64,000 nt of DNA from Guyparkeria hydrothermalis (GTDB taxonomy: Bacteria; Pseudomonadota; Gammaproteobacteria; Halothiobacillales; Halothiobacillaceae), in assembly GCF_023555385.1 (NCBI RefSeq), contig NZ_JAJSED010000001.1, forward strand, positions 558,001 to 622,000, given 5' to 3'. Positions within the stretch are counted from its first letter, which is position 1; each line of letters starts with the position of its first letter. The position numbers and the translations under genes are program-made. Below, piece by piece: positions 1-13,326 of the stretch. Under the pieces are notes generated by a model. The model saw only the letters and a program-made list of their open reading frames with translations. It did not search any database and was not told the origin of the DNA.

Positions 1-76
1 CGGCAAGGCGGTTCTGGACCCGTTCGATGGTCCGTTCGAGCGGGGCGTCCTTGCCGGGGATGAGGGTTTCGGTCAT
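1..76 (-). CDS. ycaO: YcaO-like protein, N-terminal fragment (cut by window edge)
   Basis: Only the first 25 codons lie in the window; the gene runs leftward off the edge. The peptide begins MTETLIPGKDAPLERTIERV, which matches from memory the start of E. coli YcaO (MTQTFIPGKDAALEDSI...), with the IPGKDA.LE.(S/T)I core conserved. YcaO proteins are ATP-grasp-like cyclodehydratase-fold enzymes; the E. coli member has been linked to ribosomal protein S12 methylthiolation. The gene lies about 40 nt downstream of an Mth938-like gene in the same direction. The call rests on the N-terminus only. Confidence 0.7.
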   Translation of the reverse strand, partial: MTETLIPGKDAPLERTIERVQNRLA

Positions 77-116
77 TGAGTGTCTACGTTGATGAAAGGG
101 GCGTTGAAAGAGTGAA

Positions 117-488
117 TTACTGGAAGATCACGAGCAGGCTGACGCGCCGCAGTTCGGAGGCGAGCACCGTGTAGGTGCGTAGGGCCGCGGCGGTGTCCAT
201 GTATTCGATGCCCACGCCCTGACGCATCAGTAGCGCGGAGAGGGCGGAGGGCCCCATTCGAGTCCGACTGCCGGTGCCGATCAGCACCACTTCCGGGTCG
301 TCCCGCAACAGCAGCGACTCGCCGTGTTTCTCGAGATCGTCGAGGTCCTCGACTGGAATCTCGGATTCGAGATTTTCCGGGGTCAACAGGAAGCTCTGCT
401 GGAGCTGCTGATCGTTGACCGTCACATGGGACTCGGAAAAGCTGCGGATCACGAAATTGAGGCCGCGATCATCCTGGGTCAAGCGCAT
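117..488 (-). CDS. Mth938-like domain protein (DUF498 / NDUFAF3-like)
   Basis: This 123-residue soluble protein has the pattern of the Mth938/DUF498 family: an N-terminal beta region (FVIRSFSESHVTVND), then the glycine turn PEVVLIGTGSRTR, then helices and GVGIEYMDTAAALRTYTVL. Family members are small single-domain proteins of unknown biochemical role; the mitochondrial relative NDUFAF3 helps assemble complex I. The length is normal for the family. It lies 29 nt downstream of recD in the same orientation and may be transcribed with recBCD. No catalytic residues can be assigned. Confidence 0.75.
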   Translation of the reverse strand: MRLTQDDRGLNFVIRSFSESHVTVNDQQLQQSFLLTPENLESEIPVEDLDDLEKHGESLLLRDDPEVVLIGTGSRTRMGPSALSALLMRQGVGIEYMDTAAALRTYTVLASELRRVSLLVIFQ

Positions 489-517
489 GACGTTGATCCG
501 TCGGCGTGAATGTGGGG

Positions 518-2679
518 CTAGCCTAATGCGTCGTCGGCTTGAACGCCACCGGCGTCCCTGTGTTCAGGGCCGTCGACCAGCCGATGCAGCAGGCGTCGTC
601 GCAGGTTGCCGGAACGCCGTGTGACCCCGGATACCGCGCTGGCAACCACCTCGCGGGCGAGCCGGGCCGGATCCTCCCCGTTTCGGACCGGCGAGACCAG
701 GGCGAACCGCCGTCGTGCCCGTGTGATGGCGGTGTAGAGAAGCTCGCGGGTCAGGATCGGGTTGCTGCGCTCGGGCATCACCATCGCGACCTGCGTAAAC
801 TCGGAGCCCTGTGACTTGTGAACGGTGAGGGCAAAGGCGGTTTCGGCGTCGGCCAGCCGAGTCGGGCTGATCCAGCGGAAGTCGCGATCATTCCCCGCAG
901 CCACCGGGAAGACCGCTCGCAGGCCGATCTCGCCATCGGGCAGCCGGGTGGGCAGGGTCAGGCCCATGTCGCCGTTGGCCAGTCCCAGTTGAGGTGCGTT
1001 GCGCGTCACCATCACGGGTCGTCCCGGGTACCACGCGGCGTGACGCATGCCGGGCTCGGCCGGCGGTAGAAGGCCTGCATCGGTCAACCAGCCGTGAATC
1101 CGGGTATTGAGGCCCTCGACGCCGGCATCGCCGCGACGCAGCGCACACAGCGCCTGGAATTCGTTGTGTCGACGGAATAGATCGGACACGGCCGCCTGAT
1201 CGCTCGGAGAGTCGGGATCGAAGCCCTCCGGCCGAGCGGCGATCGTCTCGAGCCATGGACGCAGGCCCTCGATTACCAGCCGTGTGAACGGGGTGTGGTC
1301 GCGGGCACCCGGGTCGTCTAGCAGCCAGGAGATCTCGCCCGTTTGTTCATGCGCGCCCGGCATGCCCAGTGCGGCGGTTGCCGCGGTCACGTCGCCGTTG
1401 TTGACTGCCCGAGCCAATCCGCCGATGGCGCTGTCCTCGCCGAAGCGATGGGACACTCGAAGTGTGGCGATGCGGGCCTGGATGGCATCGGCAGGTCTCG
1501 TGCCGGTGATCGGCAGCGGTTCGCCGGAAGCCGCCTCGAGGTAGCGATTCAGCGCCTCGGGATAAGCGCCGTTGTCGGCGTTGCGGCACAATTCGCCCAG
1601 TACCGCACCGGCCTCGACCGAGGCCAGCTGGTCCTTGTCCCCCAGCATGATCAGTCGGCAGCCCGGGGGCAGGGCATCGACAAGCTGGGCCATCAGCTCG
1701 ATACCCACCATCGAGGCCTCGTCGACCACCACGACGTCGAGATCGAGCGGGTTTTGAGCATGGTGCCGCGGCCGTTCGGCAAGTGGACGGGTGCCGATCA
1801 GTCGGTGGATGGTGTGAACCTCCCCGGGGAGTTGTGCCGCGACCGATTCCCAGTGGTGAGCCGGAAACCCGTCCGCCTGGATCGAGGCGATCTCGCGCAC
1901 CTTGTCGCCAATGGACTCGGACAGGCGCGCGGCGGCCTTGCCGGTGGGCGCGCAGAGGGCCATCCGCGGTGTGTCGTCGAGGTGCAGCGAGGTGAGGGCG
2001 GCAAGCAGGCGCACCACCGTAGTGGTCTTTCCGGTACCCGGGCCACCGGTGACGATCGAGAACGGCTGGTAGGTGGCAAGGGCACAGGCGAACTTCTGCC
2101 AGTCGGTGGGAGAGTCGTTCCCGACCGACGGGAACAAGGCATCGAGCGCCTGGCGCACCGATTGGGGGGTCGGAATACCCGCTTGATGACGCGACGCCAG
2201 ACCGGCGGCCACTCGGCCTTCGACCTGCCAGTAGCGGCGTAGATACAGCTGTGGTCTCTCGTCGTTCACCATCACCAGCGGCCGTCCACCGAGCTCGACC
2301 CGGTCGTCGGACCAGCCGAGCGTGCGAACCGCCGGGTGGTTGGCCAGCGCCTCACGCCAAGCGGTGAGCTCCACCCCGGCGAGGACCGCGGCCGGCGTGT
2401 CGGCCGTCGTCGTACCGCGCCCGACCGGTTCGGCCGGCGGCATGCGCAGGGTGAAGTCGGGGTTGTCGAGCACATCGGCGAGGTCGAGGCAGACGTGTCC
2501 ACCGCCGCCCTGATGGCTGGCGAGCACCGCGGCAATCGTCGCCAGCGGCGCCCCGTCCGGGGCACGACTGTCGAGGAAATCGGCCACGGCCCGATCGATG
2601 GGTCGCAGCCAGCCGGCGGCAACCCAGCCATCGAGCAGCGCACCCAGGGCAACCGGATCGGTGAGGGCGGGATGTCGGT

Positions 2680-2683
<4 letters not shown>
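518..2683 (-). CDS. recD: RecBCD exonuclease subunit alpha (5'-3' helicase RecD)
   Basis: RecD is the fast 5'-3' helicase of RecBCD, which processes double-strand DNA ends for recombination. The 721-residue protein has a RecD-type N-terminal domain, a Walker A motif (GGPGTGKTTT, about residues 213-222), a DEAS Walker B (VVVDEASMV), and C-terminal superfamily 1 motifs including TVHKSQGSEF and LLYTAITRARR. It is longer than E. coli RecD (608 aa). The ATG overlaps the end of recB by 4 nt, so the genes are translationally coupled. The last residues, about 25 beyond the VTRRSG element, look poorly conserved. Confidence 0.96.
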
Positions 2684-6473
<3,790 letters not shown>

Positions 6474-6477
<4 letters not shown>

Positions 6478-9400
6478 TCGTCACCCTCCGGCAGGATCGC
6501 CTTCTGGTGGGCGCCGCGGGTCGCCTGTGCCAGGGGGAGATACATGGCGCGGGCGACGTGTGCGAAGTCGGGATGAGTCACGAGGCTGTCGACGTCGGGC
6601 CACAGCCGGACGAGCTCGGCATCGAACTGGGCGGCATTCTGGAATTGTTTGCGCGCATCCGCCCGGCCGGCGGTTTCATTGCCTGCCGTGAGCCACGCGA
6701 TCTGGGTGCGCGGTTCGGCGGGTAGCGGCATCCGTCCGGCACGGTGCCAGAGCTCGATCAGTTGCATCAGGATTGTCCGCGCCCGAGCCGGGTCGATCGG
6801 TTCCATGACAACGGGACGCTCGAGAAGGTTTTCCTTGTGTGCGTCGGATTCACTGATCAGATAGGTCGTGACGGGCCTGCCCCCGAGCTGGGCGGCCAGA
6901 TGCGCTGGCCATTCGCCAACCAGTCGATGCCATTTGAGCTGCTTGCCCTTGTGCAACGAGCCGGATACCAGGCGAAGCCGAACCGCGTCGTCTTCATCGC
7001 AGAGGATGTCATTGATTTCCCCGTTGAGCGGCGGTTCACCATCGGGTACCAGCCGTTCGCCCGAGTGGAATGCCGGCAGGCTCTCGGTATAGCGGGCCCG
7101 AAAGGCGGCCCAGGTGCGCAGTTGGCGGCCGACGGCCTCACCGTGAGCCCGACGCAGGCCTTCGTCGAACGGTGACAGGGGCAGTTGCCCACTTCCGCTG
7201 ATCCGATCGAAGGCCGCGTCGATCCATTCCGGCAGTCGCTGTTCGAGGGTCTCGGGAGTGAGGGTTTCGATCGGCTCGCATTGCATCCGGTTGACGATGC
7301 GGTCGAGCAGTTGGGCGCTGAGCTGCGATTCACCCAGTGCGTCGAGGGCGAAGGGTTCGTCGTCCTCGGGGATCGCGATGTCACGACGCGCGGGGACGTT
7401 CAGGCGGTGATGCAGATACACACGCCAGGGCTTTTTGAGAAGGGTGGCCAGATCGACCAGCGATGGCACGGACGACTCTTCCTCCGTCACCAGGCGGGAC
7501 TCGGTTGCAGCCGGGTCGCGGGCGGACGTATCGGCGTGATGCACGCGATGCCATTCCTCGGCGTAGCTGAACAGTTCGGGGTGCTCGCGGCCGAAATATT
7601 CGCGGCTGAACGGTTGCAGCGGGTGTTCGGTCGTCAGGACCTCGGAAGGCGTATTCGTGCCGTCGTGGCACGACCAGCCGCGATCGATGTGGTCGCGCAG
7701 CTGATTGACCAGCACAGAGGCGGGGCGCTCGTGATTGTCGCGGATATGTCGACCGACCCAGCTGATCCACAGCCGGTCACGCGCCGAGAGCAGGGCCTCC
7801 AGAAACAGGTAGCGATCATCCTCGCGGCGCGAGCGGTCGCCGGGGCGGTAGCGACCGGCCATCAGGTCGAAGTCGGCCGGTGGCTGACGACGCGGATAGG
7901 CGGTGTCGTCCATTCCGAGGAGGTATACCTGGCGGAAGGGGATGGCCCGCATTGGCATTAGCGTCGCGAAATTCACCGCGCCGACGAGAAAACGCTGGTT
8001 GAGACGATGCTCGTCGAGTCGATCGAGCCAGGCGCTGCGGGCGGTCTCGATGCCGATTTCACGGTCGAATGCCGCCGATCGGCAGTCGTCGAGCCACGCC
8101 ACGCTGGCATCGAGGATGCGATCGCGCAGGCTTACCGCCGTTTCCCGCTCGGCCAACGGGTTGGCCTCGTCATCGCCAGCCGGAATGGCCTCGGGGTCGA
8201 AGAATGCGGCCAGCATCGCCTCGAACTGCGCCACCCAATCCGTCGGCGTGTGCGATTCCTTGAGGCGATCACGCCACCGTTTCAGCGCACTCACCAGCAT
8301 GTGGAGCGGACCGATCACCTCGGCGCTCATCCCATCCATGCCGCCGACCGGCACGATGTGTTCCCAGTCTTCGTCGCTGCCGGCCAGGTAGGCGTACAGC
8401 AGGCGGTCGAGGCCGAAGCGCCAGGTGTTCTGCTCGATGCCCGCGGGCAGACCGAAGTCGGGACGGTGCTCACCGTCCAGCCCCCAGCGGATCCCGGCCG
8501 TCTCGATCCAGTGTCGTAGCAGTGCGACGTGGTCCGCCGCGATATCGAAACGGGCGCGCAGGGCGTCCACCTCGAGCAGGTCCATGACCTCGCTTGCGGT
8601 AAGACGTGCGTCCGGCAGGCGCAGCAGGGCATCCAGTGCGCGGCGCATGGGGTGGGTCTCGCGCTCGGGACGGTCCGAGATGGCGAACGGCAGGAACCGC
8701 GGGTCGGTACGCGCGACGCGGCCGAACACCGCACTGATCGCCGGGGCGTAATCGGTCATGTCGGGGACCATCACGATCACGTCGCGCGGCCGCAGTGTCG
8801 GGTCGGCATCGAATGCGGCGAGCAGCTGATCCTGCAAGATCTCGACTTCGCGCAACGGGCTGTGGGCCACGGTGAAGCGAATCGACGCATCGTCGCTCTC
8901 GATGAGCCGTTTCTCGGCATCGATCTCGTTCATCGGCCGCAGGTCGAGCAGGTCCGACTGGATCTGACCGAGCACCCGGTCGGCCTTGGGTTCGTCGAAC
9001 AGGTCGATATTGAGCGCTTCGGTGCCGGCGACACGATCCGGCGCCTGGTCGAAGGCGTCGACAAGGCGAACCAGGTCACGGCCCTGCTTACCCCAGGATG
9101 CGAGCAGCGGATGGGCATGCTGGTGCAGGGCGTGGTCGTCCAGCGAAGCGTCGATCTTGCGCTCGGCGATGCGACGGTAGGCGTTTCGGAACAGATGCCG
9201 ATCCTCGACGATATCGCCCCAGTAGTGACGGCAGGGGTTCTGCAGGCAGAAGATCACCTGTGTCCAGCGGGAGATGGCGCCGAGCACCTCGAGCACTTGC
9301 GGGGGCAGGGCGGAGACACCAAAGACCACGATGCGGCGGGGGAGGTCGACCGGGCGTTCGGCCAGTTGCCTGGTGCGATCGAGGAACGCCTGGTGGACCA

Positions 9401-10073
9401 GCGCACGCCCGGCGTAGCCGGTGGGGACCGGGTCGTCGTCGAGCGAAACCGGTGGCTGCTCGGCCAGGTCGGCAAGGATGGCGCGCCACAGGGCCGGCTG
9501 CCAGCCCGAATGCGCGGGGACCTCCGACGAGTGGCCGAGCGGACCGGGCAGGATGGCCTGATTGTCGGCCCAGTGTTCCAGCCAGTCGGCGCGATAGACC
9601 TGGTATTGGTCGAACTGGTCGGCCAGGCGCGCAGCGAGCTGGTAGGCACGGTGCTCATCGCTATCGATGTAGTGGGTCAGCGGCTCGAAGACCGGGTCGT
9701 CGATGATCGACGGGTCGCGCAACAGACGGAATAGCCGCCAAGTCAGTCTCGACTTGTCGAGGGGCGCCTCGGGCGGGACGGCGTCGTGCCCCAGAACCGC
9801 GCGGTAGCACTGCCACTGCAGGCGCGCTGGGAGCAGCAGATCCATCGCGGTCGCAACGCCCAGGCCGCCGTCCCGACGCGAACGCCCCAGAGCGAGGCGC
9901 AGCCACTGGGCCATGCCGTTGCTCTGAACCAGGACGTGTTCGTCCTCCAGCGGGGCGAGGGGCGCGCGGTCCAGCCACTGGACCAGCAGATCCCGCAATC
10001 CCTCGAGGCGATTTCCCTGCAGGACGATGAAGCCGGGGGTGATCGATGCGTGGGCGTCCGTGGAGCGATTCAA
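6474..10073 (-). CDS. recC: RecBCD exonuclease subunit gamma (RecC, Chi recognition)
   Basis: RecC is the non-catalytic subunit that scans for Chi and splits the DNA strands. The protein shows the RecC landmarks FIVLQGNRLEGL near the N-terminus, VLVQSNGMAQWLRLAL, and the inactivated-helicase region with FRQVYLLGMDD. No ATG or GTG lies at the point where the conserved N-terminus begins. I chose a TTG at 10073 (about 1199 aa), preceded by GGGAAG about 12 nt upstream and giving only about 9 residues before the homologous ITPGFIVLQ block. A longer ATG frame begins at 10166 but adds 31 residues of low-complexity sequence. It is the first gene of recCBD. Confidence 0.93.
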
Positions 10074-10196
10074 GACGTCGTGTCTTCCCGGTTGGCGACA
10101 GAGTGGCAGGCGGTGTGTGGAAGTGTATGGGATCGGCGCTCGGCACGAAACCGCGACGCCCGTCATCGTCGCCCCGAATCCCGGATTGGTGAAAAA

Positions 10197-10225
10197 TTGT
10201 TCATGTATCGGTATGGACCTATACT
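10197..10225 (+). promoter_or_regulatory. Sigma70-type promoter of the amyloid-operon regulator
   Basis: TTGTTC (10197-10202) and TATACT (10220-10225) are spaced by 17 nt, close to the TTGACA-17-TATAAT consensus. Transcription would begin near 10232, about 80 nt upstream of the regulator ATG at 10315. Confidence 0.6.
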
Positions 10226-10247
10226 CTCTCCCCTGGGTCGGCGACGT

Positions 10248-10258
10248 GCGTGTCTCAC
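10248..10258 (+). promoter_or_regulatory. Candidate half-operator shared with the fap promoter
   Basis: The 11-mer GCGTGTCTCAC also forms the left arm of the perfect palindrome in front of the fap operon (11919-11929). Here it falls about 17-27 nt downstream of the predicted start site of the regulator gene, a position suited to autorepression. The right arm is not conserved at this copy. Confidence 0.4.
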
Positions 10259-10314
10259 GACGTACCGATCAACCGTCAAGGATTGGCGTTCGCAGCGCAG
10301 GAGGGATGGTTGCC

Positions 10315-11685
10315 ATGAGCAACGAAGGCCGGACAACCCGGCTGCTCCCTATGCTCAGTCTGCGCGGCCCCGATGCCAGCGAAGAGATCAGGCAGATCGC
10401 CGGGTCCTTTCTCTGGGACGTCGTTGCCGTGGACTCACCGGAACAACTGCAACAGTTGTTGCGGCGTGGGGACGTGCGTGTCGCGTTGATCGATCTGCGC
10501 GGCGCCATGCAGACGGCGATGAGCTGGCTTCCGGCCTTCGCTCGTGAGCATCCCTGCCTGCAACTGGTCGCCCTGGTCGAGCGGGCACAGGCCGAGAACG
10601 TCGAAAACGCCGCCTTCCTGCACGCCTATTTCTTCGATATCTGCTTTGCGCCCGTCGAACCGATGCGACTGACGTTTTCCATCGGCCACGCCTGGACGAT
10701 GGCCGGCGTCGCCAGCATGCAGTATGCCGACGAGGGATGCCGACTGGCCGTTGACGAGACCGACGAGCTGGTAGGGCAGAGTCCGGCAATGGCGGCGGTA
10801 CGTCGCACGATTCGACGCTACGCGGTCACGTCGCTACCGGTACTGATCAACGGACCGACCGGGACCGGCAAGGAACTCGCCGCCCGCTCGATCCACCGTT
10901 CCTCCGTGCGAGCGAGCCAGCGCTTTATCGCGGTCAATTGCGGCGCGCTGACGCCCAATCTCGTGCAATCCGAGCTGTTCGGCCACGAGAAGGGCGCATT
11001 CACCGGCGCGTCCCGGCGACGCATCGGCTGGGTGGAGGCCGCCAACGGTGGCACGCTGTTCCTCGACGAGATCGGCGACCTGCCACTGGATACCCAGACC
11101 AGCTTGCTGAGATTCCTGCAACAGGGCGAAATCCAGCGAGTGGGTGGCGAAGCCACCATCCCGGTGGACGCACGCATTATCGCCGCCACCCATGTCGACC
11201 TTGCCGACGCCGTGCTGAACGGCGATTTCCGTGAAGACCTGTACTTCCGTCTCGATGTATTGCCGCTGGCAATGCCTTCCCTGGCCCATCGCGGTCCCGA
11301 TGTGCTGGAACTGGCCCAGTACTTTCTCGACCGGTTCTGTGACGAGCTTGGGGTCAAGCGAAAGCGTCTCGCTCCGGCCACGGAAGCGGCCATGTTGTCC
11401 TATGACTGGCCGGGCAATATCCGTGAGCTGATGAACCGGTTGCGCCGTGGGATCGTGCTGGCCGATGGGCCTACCGTGTCTCTGCCGGATCTGGAGGCTC
11501 TCCGGACCGGGGAGGACAACGCGATCGTTACCTTGGCCGAAGCCCGAGAGCGGGCGGATCGCGACGCGATTGTCACGGCGATCGCACAGGCCGGTCATAA
11601 CGTCAGCGAAGCCGCGCGGCTGCTCGATGTCTCCCGCTGCACACTGCATCGCCTGATCCGCAAACACGGCCTGGCGATCGAGTGA
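10315..11685 (+). CDS. VpsR-family sigma54 enhancer-binding regulator of the fap operon
   Basis: The 456-residue protein has three parts. An N-terminal receiver-like domain (about 1-130, VALIDLRG with Asp60 where VpsR has its conserved Asp) is followed by an AAA+ domain with Walker A GPTGTGKE (180-187), the sigma54-contacting GAFTGA loop (227-232) and [12 protein letters not shown]-terminal Fis-type helix-turn-helix ends the protein ([12 protein letters not shown]...[21 protein letters not shown]). Layout and C-terminus resemble Vibrio VpsR, a c-di-GMP-binding biofilm regulator, but VpsR lacks GAFTGA. The ATG at 10315 was preferred over the in-frame ATG at 10306 because AGGAGG ends 10 nt before it. 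It lies just upstream of the fap operon with a sigma54-like promoter, so it is probably its activator. Confidence 0.88.
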   Translation: MSNEGRTTRLLPMLSLRGPDASEEIRQIAGSFLWDVVAVDSPEQLQQLLRRGDVRVALIDLRGAMQTAMSWLPAFAREHPCLQLVALVERAQAENVENAAFLHAYFFDICFAPVEPMRLTFSIGHAWTMAGVASMQYADEGCRLAVDETDELVGQSPAMAAVRRTIRRYAVTSLPVLINGPTGTGKELAARSIHRSSVRASQRFIAVNCGALTPNLVQSELFGHEKGAFTGASRRRIGWVEAANGGTLFLDEIGDLPLDTQTSLLRFLQQGEIQRVGGEATIPVDARIIAATHVDLADAVLNGDFREDLYFRLDVLPLAMPSLAHRGPDVLELAQYFLDRFCDELGVKRKRLAPATEAAMLSYDWPGNIRELMNRLRRGIVLADGPTVSLPDLEALRTGEDNAIVTLAEARERADRDAIVTAIAQAGHNVSEAARLLDVSRCTLHRLIRKHGLAIE

Positions 11686-11920
11686 CGGCGTGATCACGCC
11701 GTGCGAAGTACGCGCGCGCTATCGATCCTGACACGCCTGTTGCCTGTCCTCCTCGCATCGACACGACAGGGCGCCAGCCGCGCGCCTATCCCGCGTTTGT
11801 TACCCACACGGTCGCCGGACAAGACAGCGGCCGAGGGTAGCGACCGTTTCAAATCTGCGACAGGTTCACTTCTCCTCAAGCCCGCTGTAACGGGCTATCC
11901 CCCTTCACCCCGCCAAGGGC

Positions 11921-11940
11921 GTGTCTCACACATGAGACAC
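11921..11940. promoter_or_regulatory. Perfect palindrome, candidate activator-binding site
   Basis: GTGTCTCACACATGAGACAC is an exact 8-bp inverted repeat with a 4-bp spacer. It ends 10 bp before the -24 element of the fap promoter and its left arm recurs upstream of the regulator gene. This suggests the dimeric binding site of the adjacent enhancer-binding protein. A promoter-proximal position (centre about -45) is unusual for a sigma54 activator but is close to where VpsR binds. Confidence 0.55.
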
Positions 11941-11948
11941 GTTGGTCG

Positions 11949-11966
11949 TTGGCCGCGTACCGGCAT
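11949..11966 (+). promoter_or_regulatory. Sigma54-like (-24/-12) promoter of the fap operon
   Basis: TTGGC at 11949-11953 and GC at 11963-11964 give the invariant GG-N10-GC spacing of sigma54 promoters. The -24 side matches TTGGC well; the -12 side (CGGCA) lacks the usual TT. The predicted start near 11976 lies about 90 nt ahead of the first fap gene. The neighbouring regulator has a GAFTGA loop, as required for sigma54 activation. Confidence 0.5.
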
Positions 11967-12067
11967 TTTGTAACTCGTTGTTTTTACGCGTTTGTCCAAG
12001 TTGGCCCCGGTTTTGCCACTGTCGACACCGTGAACGCATGACGGATCACGGCAAGAGGAAGGCAGTC

Positions 12068-12601
12068 ATGAATGACGTTACGGCCAATCTCCATCCGACA
12101 GGGCTTGACGAACGCCGAGCCAGCGACGCCCGGCGATTCGCCGTCATGCTTGCTGCCGGCCTGCTGCTGGGCACGGCCTGGCCCGTCGCCGGGCACGCCG
12201 CGGGTTCCCGCGCGGCGGTCGAAGCCCAGCCGGGAGAAATGGTGCTCTTGCGCGCCGTCCCGGCACGTCACGCCACCCGCACCATGCCACCCGGCCGAGC
12301 GCTGATGGTGAATCCCAGCCCGGAATCCGAACTGGAGTCGGGCCTTTCACACCTCGAAATCGCCAATGACAGCTACGGGCAGGTCGCGGCCGGTGGCCAG
12401 GGGGCCCCCGGTGGTGTCGTCGCCGGTTCAATGTCGTCGTTCATGTCGCCGCTGGGTGTGGGCGCACGCGGCGGTGACCGCACGCCGGCGCCCCGGGCTG
12501 CCACAGGCGGAGCAATGGGTGCCGCTACCGGCTCGATCGCTTCACAGGTCACCGGCGCGCTGGCAGGTGCGGGGCTGATGGGACAGGGAGGGTCGCGGTA
12601 A
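12068..12601 (+). CDS. Secreted Gly/Ala-rich protein in the FapA position
   Basis: This 177-residue protein has a signal peptide with a long n-region (hydrophobic FAVMLAAGLLLGTAWPVAG, cleavage near HAA|GS about residue 47). It continues with a short polar segment (EMVLLRAVPARHATRTMPPG, LEIANDSYGQVAAGG) and a Gly/Ala-rich C-terminus (GGAMGAATGSIASQVTGALAG). The ATG at 12068 was chosen because AAGAGGAAGG precedes it; a longer frame from 11942 would cross the promoter. As first gene of the operon it occupies the place of Pseudomonas fapA, a periplasmic chaperone that affects fibril composition. I cannot establish homology by eye, so the FapA role is positional inference. It overlaps the next gene by 1 nt (TAATG). 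Confidence 0.7.
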   Translation: MNDVTANLHPTGLDERRASDARRFAVMLAAGLLLGTAWPVAGHAAGSRAAVEAQPGEMVLLRAVPARHATRTMPPGRALMVNPSPESELESGLSHLEIANDSYGQVAAGGQGAPGGVVAGSMSSFMSPLGVGARGGDRTPAPRAATGGAMGAATGSIASQVTGALAGAGLMGQGGSR

Positions 12602-13287
12602 TGGCTAGAAGGATGTCACGTCGATTCGACCTGGAACGCGGCCTGCGATCGCTGCTCGCGGCAATCGGTTTTGCCGCCTTGCTGATCACCGCGCAGATGA
12701 TTCTCTCTGGCGATGCTCGGGCCGAGGCGGGCTCGGAGGCAGCCCCTAGCGATTACGACTGGATGCTCGCGGTGCTCAACGACAATCGCATCGGCAGCCG
12801 AGTCGGGCACGGCGCGACCGGCAATGTCGCGGTGAACACGGCCGCTGGATCGAGCAACGTCCAGGCCAACCTGCGCGTGATCAACGGTCACGTCCAGGCA
12901 ATCCAGCGGGTAGACAACCCGACGCCTACCGGTGCGACCGCCACTCGGGATCGAACCCGGATCGACGGGCGGGCATTCGCCGGCGGGCAGGGCGTGTTGG
13001 GTGTCAACCAGGTCGCCGGGAACAACAACGCCCAGATCAACACGGTGGCACTCGGTGCCACCAACCCCATTCGTACTCTCGAGCCGGTCATGCCGGCGCG
13101 GGAGTCGGATACGGCCGCCCGGGAGGACGGGCAGTCGTCGGAGTCGGAGTCTTCTCTGAACCGGTATCGCGCGGTCGTCGCAGACACCGCCTTCACGGGA
13201 TTCGGAGGGGTACTCCAAATCAATCAGGTGTCGGGAGCTCGAAACGTGACGGGCAATCACTTCTCGATTTCCGGCCCCCGACCCTGA
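12601..13287 (+). CDS. FapB-position secreted protein with three Fap-type repeats
   Basis: This 228-residue protein has a signal peptide cleaved near ARA|EA (residue 41). Three imperfect amyloid-type repeats lie at about 62-94 (ATGNVAVNTAAGSSNVQANL), 122-151 (GVLGVNQVAGNNNAQINTVA) and 195-223 (GVLQINQVSGARNVTGNHFS), separated by variable polar linkers. The GN.(A/G)VN..AG..N.Q.N pattern is the Fap repeat signature. Gene order makes it the counterpart of FapB, the minor fibre and nucleator subunit. Unlike the next protein it has no C-terminal CxxC. Its Shine-Dalgarno GGGAGGG lies inside the preceding gene, so the two are coupled. Homology to FapB itself is inferred from repeats and position. 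Confidence 0.75.
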   Translation: MARRMSRRFDLERGLRSLLAAIGFAALLITAQMILSGDARAEAGSEAAPSDYDWMLAVLNDNRIGSRVGHGATGNVAVNTAAGSSNVQANLRVINGHVQAIQRVDNPTPTGATATRDRTRIDGRAFAGGQGVLGVNQVAGNNNAQINTVALGATNPIRTLEPVMPARESDTAAREDGQSSESESSLNRYRAVVADTAFTGFGGVLQINQVSGARNVTGNHFSISGPRP

Positions 13288-13326
13288 ATTCATGATCGAA
13301 GTAACCCCAACAAGAAGGTAGTCGCC

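Larger units (their letters stand above)
11686..12067. other. Intergenic control region between regulator and fap operon
   Basis: These 382 bp hold no convincing gene. From left to right: a featureless stretch to about 11910; a perfect palindrome (11921-11940); a sigma54-like -24/-12 element (11949-11964); a T-rich leader; and the Shine-Dalgarno AAGAGGAAGG just before the ATG at 12068. Both listed sites are annotated separately. Confidence 0.6.
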
